NCBI GenBank assembly: GCA_025765615.1
Contig: JAIVFJ010000160.1
Coordinates: 62,001 to 126,000 of the forward strand
Direction of reading: 5' to 3'
Length of the DNA stretch: 64,000 bases
Origin: Zopfochytrium polystomum
Lineage: Eukaryota > Chytridiomycota > Chytridiomycetes > Chytridiales > Chytridiaceae
How positions within the stretch are numbered: the first letter of the stretch is position 1; every line of letters starts with the position of its first letter. A program made the position numbers and the translations under genes. The notes beneath the pieces are model-generated. The model was not told the origin of the DNA. It did no database searches and saw nothing but the letters and a program-made list of their open reading frames with translations. Positions 56,925-64,000 of this stretch are shown here, piece by piece.

Positions 56925-58170
56925 CCACCCCCCATTCTTGTTGCCCCTTAGAACCTGTGCCTGAAGTCCCTTGCCTGCCCTTTTCTTCCTGACTGTATGT
57001 AGAGCTGGGGGTGGCAGTCCCCTGGTGTGTGACAGGAGGTTGAAGTCCTCTTGGCCATGATGGCAGTGTGCTGGGTTCAAGCCCCAGTGCACCTGACCAA
57101 TTCTGCATGCTGTTTAGGTTGGACTGGGTAGGAGCCACTTGGTGATGGAAGGATGGAGGGTAAATCTGTGGTGGTGCCTCTAGGTTCCTGTCAATACATC
57201 TAGTCAAATCCAGGTCTCTCAAGGGGATATGAATGAGCTGTCTGGTCAGGTACTGCTGCAGGAATGGTCTCTCAGGTATGCCCCCTCCTCACTGGTTGTT
57301 GGCTCCTGTGGCCTCTGGTGGGCCTGGTCTTCACTGGGTTCAGACCCTCTTTCTCTCAGATTAATGCCTGTGATGTCATGGTGCCACATTTGGGTGAGGG
57401 AGTGGGTGTTAACCTTCCTTGCTTCTAAGATAGGGAATTCCTCTGGCTTGGTGAAGCAGATGTCTGTGTCCTAGTAGGATGAAGCAAGAAGAGTCCCACT
57501 GTCTCCCACCCCTGTGTGCCCCCTCCTTGGATTGAGTTGGAACTTCTCCTTGGAGTGAGACAAGTTGTGTCTGGTTCTGTTAAGTGGAAAACAGTTCTGA
57601 TTTAATTCAACAGACACCTCTGCACACTAACTGTTCCTTGTGTTTGCCCTCTGTGTCCAACCCCCTCCAACTTAGGGCTTGTCTTTGACAGAGAGGGAGC
57701 CTTGCTCCATGGTGGTGGCTCCAACAGACCGGGGTCTGGCCACTTTCCTCCCCACTCTCTTGTCTTCTTCAGTTGGATTGGAGTGCTGCACTTAGTGCCG
57801 CTCCCTGGAGCTTGCTGCATCTTGCACCTCCAGCATTGTTACCGGATTTCCCGGTCCCCTTTGGCTTTGGCTTTTGCCTCCCATTGGGCCCACTCTGTGT
57901 CATGGACCAGAGAACCCTGCACATTCTTTGCTAGTGTGCCACCTTTTCACAGTTGCCTTTGGTCTGAGTGTGAGAGTCTTCTCTTTGTGTGTAATAAGAG
58001 AGTTTCTTTGTGTTTCTTGGGCTTCTTAAGACTCCAAATACATTGTCCTGTCTAGTGACCCCTAGACATCTCCTTTTTGCCCTTTTTCACTCTTCAGGAT
58101 TGGTATTTAGGCCATTGCTCTATTTGCCACCCATAGCCCAGGGTGAGGATTTAGAGAGCACAGTCTCACA
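56925..58170 (-). mobile_element. LTR-gag fragment of an LTR retrotransposon (repeat copy 2)
   Basis: 57369-58170 (about 800 bp, TGTGATG...CAGTCTCACA) is a diverged second copy of the repeat at 5181-5889. Left of it, on the minus strand, a frame from 57222 (RDLDLTRCIDRNLEAPPQIY, then Pro/Gln-rich) looks like the start of a Gag and ends at the junction with segment B. The arrangement, a 5' LTR followed by gag on the minus strand, fits a truncated element. Divergence between the copies suggests age. Confidence 0.5.
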
Positions 58171-60330
58171 CCAGAGACTGGTGCACTGTTAGTGGTTTGG
58201 CTCACCTGAGGCGAGGCCACAGCAACTTGGGGTCCAATTTGAACAAAGTTGACCAGATTTTCTAGCACAGAATCAATCAAACGTTGGGGCCAAAAGCTAT
58301 CTGCAATCTGGTCTGGGATGGAAGGAAGTTTGGTGTTTTGCGTTCTTTGCACTCTGTGCAGCAATTCTCCTTTTGTTGGCACTTCACCTGCAGCTTTGTT
58401 GTTTGCTAGGGTTGACAAGAGTGGTGGTTTGTTTTTATTTTTATTTTTTGTTTCCCACACTACTTGTCTCCCACAAGTCACATGACTGCCACAGGATCTC
58501 CAGTCACAGATGTAGCTGGTGCCGCTGTTACGCTACCAAATGCATTGGGTCCCAGGGTGTCCCCTGGTGTCCAAAGCAGTAAGCCTGCATCCCTAGCTGG
58601 CCCAGTAACGCCCTGACCAAATTGCTTTACCTCGGTGAATAGCTCCAGTGCCGTCACTGTACACCAACACTTTTTTGCTGTGGTCATGTGCTGGGGCTCT
58701 GTGGTGGCCACTGAGACCCCAATGCCTTCATTGCTTGCCAACTCTGCACCAACACACGCAGCAGCTGCCTCGCAATCACCTCCACCTCCAGTGCTCCACA
58801 AGGATCCTGCCTACCCCAACATTGTTGTCCTTTCCGTTGCCGCTGAGGGTCCAAAGCAAAAAGTATGCCAAAAAATATCGCAATAGTTTTAGCGAGCGTA
58901 TGGCCAATCTGTCTAAGCAACACAAATATCTGAAAATCCAGAAATGCATAATCAAAAGTCCATTACAGTATTGAGCAAAATGCAAAATCATAGGTCTATC
59001 TGCTGGATGACCATGCCTTTTTGGCCTTGACAACATTGGTGAGCGCAGCCATCTGGCTGTTGACACAGGTGCGCAAACAACAAACAAACAGCCAACAGCA
59101 GCAAGTGTTGCTGTGACACTTGCTGATGCAGTTGTGGTTGAAGGGCGTGTACGACGCCAGCTGACGTCATTGGCAGAGGCAGATGGTGTTAGGCGCGGAA
59201 CTGACTGGTTAGCAGCAAGAGGCACAAGACAGACCCAAAAAAAACCGAACCTTTTGTGACTGTCAGTTATTGTTCTCACGAGGCCCATGGGAGAGCGAGC
59301 CACTGCCAATGCAGACCTGGGTGCTGGCTTGCGCTGATGACAAATACTCCGAGTAATAAGTGGAACAGAATCCCAGTGTCAACAGTTTTCCTCCTCTGCA
59401 CAAGCAGATAATATAGGAGAGGTTTTTACCCTGTGCCAGTCACGCTTGCCTAGCAACTATTACAGCATGTGTATCATCATCATGTATCAATAATTCATAA
59501 CAGAGTTTTTTCTCTTTCTCTCCAAGTTGGGGAGAAGGACCACCCACAAACACACATCTCCACTTCATTCACTCCTTCCACTCACTCACTCAGACTAGAG
59601 TGTTTACAGATGGACCAAGCAAAAGTGTTTGACCAAAAAATTTTTGCAAAAGAGCCTACCTAAAATGCCCATGCCAGGCTGTTTGGGACTGACTTGAACC
59701 GTTTCTGATGCAAATTAGAGACTGCCAGGGGGGCTAATAATGAATATTCAGGCTTAGTTTAACTTTCCAGACTCAATGACCAGGAGGACTTCAACCTTTC
59801 CCAGAGATTGGAATCTGGCAAACTGCTGCTTTCCTTAGTGTAAGTTGCATCAGCAGCGACGACAAGGCCACTGTCGACACAGGAAGTTGGTTTCCTAGGC
59901 TCAAATCTCAACACTTAACAAAGTTGTGCCAAATTGAACAGTAATTAAAGTAGATATCATATTGTCGTTGCATCAGAGAATGTCCTGCCCAAGCAGATGT
60001 GCGTTGGTTGGAAAGAAAGAAACAACGTAATTTCCAGACTGATGCAAGTCTTGGCCCTGTCCCCAAAGCTTTCCTGTTTTAATTATCAAGGAATCAACAC
60101 TCTTCCCTTTTTGATATCCTTCCTGAAGTTTTCTTCCTCCTTTTTTCTTTTCCTTTTTTCTTATAGGCATTTTCGTCTTTTTCAATGAATCTTTTACCTT
60201 TTTTTTTTCACTGTGGGTGCAATCTGGCCGTCTGTCTAGGCCCTCTTGCTTACAATTATGTCAGTTCAACGCCAGACAGACATTTTTGGTGAGAACAACA
60301 AGTGCACTAATTCGAACACGTAGCAGGTTT
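58171..60330. other. Host-like intergenic DNA, no supported gene
   Basis: Both strands hold only short frames of biased composition. There are moderate pyrimidine tracts (about 60100-60205) and AT-rich stretches. I see no conserved motif, repeat copy or RNA gene here. The base composition differs from both viral segments. Confidence 0.5.
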
Positions 60331-60403
60331 TGGAGAATCGGGGTATCGATCCCCGTGCCTCTCGCATGCTAAGCGAGCGCTCTACCATTTGAGCTAATTC
60401 CCC
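60331..60403 (-). tRNA. tRNA-Ala (anticodon AGC), no intron
   Basis: On the minus strand GGGGAATTAGCTC... folds into a full cloverleaf: acceptor GGGGAAT/ATTCTCC (one G-U), D-stem GCTC/GAGC, anticodon stem CTCGC/GCGAG with loop TTAGCAT (AGC, read as inosine-GC), and T-stem CGGGG/CCCCG with loop ATCGATA. The discriminator is A. 73 nt; CCA is not encoded, as in eukaryotes. Confidence 0.95.
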
Positions 60404-60482
60404 ACTCCTATGGAATAAAGTTTACACAAAAACAAAATCTGCAGGAACAGGGAAGTAGACGATCAGGAGAGAGAGAAACTGA

Positions 60483-60483
<1 letters not shown>

Positions 60484-60519
<36 letters not shown>
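60484..60519. repeat. Poly(A) run, 36 nt
   Basis: An uninterrupted A36 followed by CAAACAAACAAA. It may be the tail of a degraded retroposed element. No target duplication was identified. Confidence 0.9.
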
Positions 60520-60520
<1 letters not shown>

Positions 60521-60756
60521 AAACAAACAAAACAGTAATGAATGAAAGGTGCCTTAGCTTCCTGTTTGTTTCCCCCCCAAGCTGATTCCACTTTTTTTGC
60601 CACCTTAGAAAGAGTGCTATTTTCATGAAAAAATTGTGTTGAGAGTCTGACTTACCATCTAGAAAATTGAAACTTTACGTTGGTGCGGTTGTGCTGCATT
60701 GCCTTCTTCATCAAGGAGGAAGGCTACAAATGTTCTTACTTTACCACACAAATGCA

Positions 60757-60862
60757 GCCATCTTAGCTCATCTGGGAGAGCGTAAGACTGAAGAAGCCAC
60801 CTGGAATCCCACCAGTTGGCTTGGCCATCTTAGGGCACCCGGTTCAATCCTGGGAGACGGCA
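60757..60862 (+). tRNA. tRNA-Phe (anticodon GAA) with 33-nt intron
   Basis: GCCATCT pairs with AGACGGC (one A-C mismatch). D-arm GCTC...GAGC; anticodon stem TAAGA/TCTTA; loop CTGAAG plus A after an intron at 60794-60826. T-stem and loop: ACCCGGTTCAATCCTGGGA region. The discriminator is A (60862). The intron lies directly after position 37, the canonical nuclear site. The acceptor mismatch and an imperfect T-stem leave some doubt whether it is functional. Confidence 0.75.
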
Positions 60863-61255
60863 GCTGGCTTCAGCATTGCTGTGCCCCATACGCCACACAA
60901 AACTGCCTTGATGGCATGATGCAGCTGGCCCCTGTGCACACCTCCAATGCTGTGTGTGTGACATTTGAGAGAACGTGAATTAGAGCCCACATGAGAGCAT
61001 CCTTCAGCTTCTACAAATCCTTGAAGCCAAGGATTATCAACAAAAATGGTTCTACTATGTTTATGATTAGCTGGAGTGATTATAAACTATTGGGGGAGCT
61101 TCATTCATTTTTGCAAACATGTGAGCAAAAGGGACACAGAGTTAGGGCACAGGTAACAGATGGGAGGCAGATGCTTAACAGTCAGCTTGAGCCAAGTGGC
61201 TCCAAACAACCACTCTGCAAGTGTTCAGTCAGACTTAGAATGTGGGTTCCACAGA

Positions 61256-61290
61256 GGGGGGGGGGGGGGGGGGGGTGGGGGGGGGGGAGG
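61256..61290. repeat. Poly(G) run
   Basis: About 33 G interrupted once by T and once by A. From 60863 to 61533 I see no gene; this run is the only notable feature. Confidence 0.9.
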
Positions 61291-61533
61291 TTCTCCCAGC
61301 TGAAGCAAGGGGTCTGCGTGTGTCATTTGAGCCTATTGCAAGCAGTAACAGCTGCGTGTACTGCAGCAAGGAGGAGTGCACGATGCCTCTGACACTGCAC
61401 ACAGATTTTGTCCACTCTCTATCACTATTCAGTTTTCCGCAGGAAGGGCTATATGATGACCCAAGAATAGGCCAATGGAGGGAGTTGTGATTATTCTCCT
61501 GATCAAATTGGGCGGAAAAATGCAGTGTGTTTT

Positions 61534-61632
61534 GCCTGGTTAGCTCAATCGGTAGAGCGTGTGACTCTTACAGCATGTGCGACATGTATGTGAGCCATCA
61601 CAAGGCTGTGGGTTCGACCCCCACATCAGGCG
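61534..61632 (+). tRNA. tRNA-Lys (anticodon CTT) with 26-nt intron
   Basis: GCCTGGT pairs with ATCAGGC (one G-U). D-arm GCTC...GAGC. Anticodon stem TGTGA/TCACA with loop CTCTTA plus A, split by an intron at 61571-61596. T-arm CTGTGGGTTCGACCCCCACA is canonical. The discriminator is G. 73 nt after removal of the intron, which sits at 37/38. Confidence 0.95.
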
Positions 61633-62435
61633 TGTCCTCATTTTCTGTGGCATGAGCAACTTGATCTAGGGAGGGCATTGTCAGCTGCAGCTGTAGGATG
61701 AAACACAAACCCTGCATTTGATTCGAATGACCATTTGGGATTGATTCAAAAGCGATTCCATCATCAGTAAAATTTTCTTATGTCTGACTGTTCAGCCCAA
61801 AAATTGATAATTTACTGAATCAAATGGCCAAATAACATGGGAAAATTGTCATATATATTCAGAAAATCAAATCAAATCAAATCAAACATTGAAAATGACT
61901 CGATTTGTGCTAGACCCTATTCAGCAGTTTGGGCATTTACAGTGCAATGAGGGAAAGGTGAATGTCTGTTAAGGTTTTCAGTCTCAAAGAGAAGCTTGGG
62001 ACGTTTTGCCCTGTATCAGTGTCGAATTGCCAAAGAGCGAATTTCCTTGAGAAGGCAGTGTTTGCTTTTCAGACCCACCAAATTGGTTCACGTCTCTGCA
62101 GGCTGTCATACTGGGCAAAATGCTGACAACACTAACAATTTTTTTTTTTTTTTCTTTTTTTTCTCGTGCAGTGCAGCCTGCAGCATGAATCTAATATGTC
62201 TGAACTGATAACAGATACAGAAAACCTCATTTTGGTATCCTTTGCGCATACTACTATTATGCCAAAACCCCATTTTATCTGTTATCAGTGATATTTGGAA
62301 CTTCAAGCGTGTGCTTTTACCCAAAAGACTTTGGTATTTGCAGTCATTAGACACGGTCCAGCATTGGGTCACCTTGTGCTGCAATTTTGCAAGGGGTATC
62401 TGACATTTTTTTTGCTGTCACAGGTGCATGGCAGA
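61633..62435. other. Intergenic DNA with ATCAA repeats, no supported gene
   Basis: Contains a short (ATCAA)n run at about 61866-61886 and a T-rich stretch at about 62139-62162. TTTGATT/AATCAAA-type words recur here and again at 63660-63900. No coding or RNA gene is supported. Confidence 0.5.
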
Positions 62436-62743
62436 TGTCAGGAACAGGTCAGGACAGGACAAGGCAGACAAGGACCTGAGAGGAGTGATGATTATATTGG
62501 AAACAATAATTCACTTGAGGGATGGGACAGGTCCCCCATCCCCCTTTTATACCTTTTGAGAGTCTTCCTTGTCAAGATTCAAAGAAAGTTCCAGAAAGAG
62601 CAATTAGTAATACAATGATACCAATGATACCAATGACAACAAGACAAGTCAGGAAAGCAAAGAAGGTTCCAGAAGGTTCCACAAGGTTCCATGAAGGAAT
62701 GTTCTAGAAGGTTCCAGAGGTTTCCAGAGGGTGATTCATAACA
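62436..62743. mobile_element. Solo LTR of the chromovirus family
   Basis: 308 bp, TGTCAGGAAC...TTCATAACA, nearly identical to the 3' LTR at 38420-38772 apart from fewer AAGGTTCCA-type units. Flanks are GCAGA and GCAGG, a probable 5-bp duplication with one change. It arose by LTR-LTR recombination of a full element. Confidence 0.9.
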
Positions 62744-63013
62744 GCAGGGGTCCAGACAGAAAAATTGACCGCATTGCATTTCGTGAAGTCCAATGGCTTT
62801 TGGGGAGTGGTCCTTTGTTTGATTTACATACTTTGCCCTGCAGCCTGGCCTCTGAGTCTGCAGTGGCATGCCATTTTGAGAATGGAGACTCAACACAAAA
62901 CCCAACAATCCTATGGTCATATGCAATCTCTGCCACACATTTTGAACGCTTCCTTGAATGGGAAAGTGTGAAAAGAATTGGATCAATTGGCAACCATCTC
63001 CAAACTGTAATAT

Positions 63014-63104
63014 GCTGCTGTGGCGCAACTGGTTAGCGCGTGCGGCTGTTAGACATGGTCAGCAGCACACCGCCAGATTGGTGGTTCAAGTCCACCCGGT
63101 AGCG
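63014..63104 (+). tRNA. tRNA-Asn (anticodon GTT) with 17-nt intron
   Basis: GCTGCTG pairs with CGGTAGC (two wobble pairs). D-stem GCGC/GCGC. Anticodon loop CTGTTA plus A, split by an intron at 63052-63068. T-arm GGTGG TTCAAGT CCACC is perfect. The discriminator is G. 74 nt after intron removal. One mismatch (T-C) lies at the base of the anticodon stem. Confidence 0.9.
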
Positions 63105-64000
63105 ATAAGGATTGCAGATTTGTGTGGACTGTTGCCTGGCTGCTGACTCCCTTGGGGTGTTGGTCGGCATTCCATTGGGGTGTTAGCAAAGGCACACACG
63201 ATTGGTAGGCTTGAGTAATAATTTCAACGTATCGACAACAGTTCTCTGGTTTTGTTGGACCCACTTGCATGTTTGAACCGTAGAGTTTCCAATGGGGAGG
63301 AGAAAAAAAAGTTGGTGGTCGGCATTCCACTGTGCAAGTCTCCTGCAGAGCTTGGAAATTGGATCCCCAGACAGACAAGGGGAAAAACACCACCTGAAGA
63401 TGCTCATGACAAAGTTCCTGCACCCTCAAAGTGCCAAGGGGGGCACTCTCAGGAAACCAAAACCATCACTTGCCAAAGCAGGGCCATAAGCGCCGGGTGT
63501 GGTCTTTACTTTCTGATTTTGCCATCATATGCTGCAATGAGGGCAACAATCCCCCTGATGCCACAAGCTTGCCAGCAGCAGAGCTGACAATGATTTCTAG
63601 CAGTGATGGACAGCTGCAAAGCGCTTTACAAGGAGCGTCTGCCACAGACCAGATCCCCATTTGGGTTTGATTTGATTTGATTCTGCTTTCCAGACCCAAA
63701 TGACAAGAAAAAATGTATTTCCCAGACATTTGAATCTGACAAACGGCTGTTTTTGCACTCAAATTGCGCCAAATCAAATGGAATTTCGATTTTTTACTTA
63801 TAAAATCTGAATCAAATTGAATTCAAATCACTCTATACTGGAGAATTCATTTGATTCAAGTCTGATTTGAATTCAAATCAAACTCAAATTTATTTCAGAT
63901 TTGACCCGGTTCAGTCAGTGGCAGACCCTATTCAGGAGGAAAAGGTACAGCCTTAAGGCCACCCCCTTCCTTTGTTTACCTACAGGCTGCCGCCACTGGC
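63105..64000. other. Intergenic DNA to the window end, no supported gene
   Basis: Short frames only. The last 350 bases are rich in alternating TTTGATTTGA and ATTCAAATCAAA words, which form many weak inverted repeats. I see no conserved protein or RNA signal. Confidence 0.5.

Noticed and set aside
58635..59309. Frames in the 58-59 kb host-like region, including Pro/Thr/Ala-rich ones
   Set aside because: Overlapping frames on both strands with no recognisable domain, no splice context and no repeat relation.
60408..60626. 72-codon Phe-rich frame over the poly(A) run
   Set aside because: The homopolymer creates the frame; no protein-like sequence outside it.
61242..61490. Gly-rich frame over the poly(G) run
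   Set aside because: The homopolymer artefact dominates, and the rest shows no conserved features.

Overview
The window is nuclear DNA of a eukaryote, probably a protist or fungus-like organism that I cannot name. The evidence is GT-AG introns, intron-containing nuclear-type tRNA genes, a poly(A)-tailed SINE, and five classes of eukaryotic transposable element. There is no bacterial operon structure and no rRNA. Two virus-derived segments have been integrated, decayed by frameshifts and stops, and then bombarded by transposons.

Segment A (about 1-33,005, AT-rich) resembles a nucleocytoplasmic large DNA virus. It carries F-box-like paralogs in tandem arrays, three tail-fibre/Asp-box paralogs, a BRO-type protein with a nuclease-like tail, two RING proteins, an OTT_1508-like deaminase, a metacaspase, a phage-collar protein, and a family-A-like (TV-Pol-type) polymerase followed by a D5-N-like region. 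Its intergenic spaces carry a recurrent GTCACGTGAC palindrome and a conserved hairpin that look like virus-specific expression signals. It is interrupted by a solo-LTR-like repeat (5181-5889), a tRNA-derived SINE with a 17-bp target duplication (8022-8344), a Helitron (about 8405-14266), and a Ngaro/DIRS tyrosine-recombinase retrotransposon (about 19190-24472). That last element is abutted by a complete PIF/Harbinger transposon (24473-27065).

Segment B (about 33,050-56,924) has a more even base composition and a different gene set. It holds a secreted metalloprotease-lectin protein, a NADAR-domain protein, a Pif1-like helicase, a large type I membrane protein, two tiny proteins packed 6 nt apart, and a broken protein with the DFDGD catalytic motif of multisubunit RNA polymerase largest subunits. 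It also has several compact unrecognised genes. Together these suggest an undescribed DNA virus or virus-like plasmid with its own transcription enzyme. A 5'-truncated chromovirus (38,420-42,370) replaces the middle of the helicase gene. A young, complete Ty1/copia element (49,846-56,186, 402-bp LTRs, 5-bp TSD) splits another gene.

The right end (56,925-64,000) looks like host intergenic DNA. It has an LTR-gag fragment, a tRNA cluster (Ala without an intron; Phe, Lys and Asn with introns after position 37), homopolymer runs, and a solo LTR of the same chromovirus family.

Most virus-derived genes contain frameshifts or stops, while the gypsy pol, copia gag/pol and Harbinger transposase frames are intact. 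The virus genes are therefore probably relics rather than active genes, although some frameshifts could be assembly errors.
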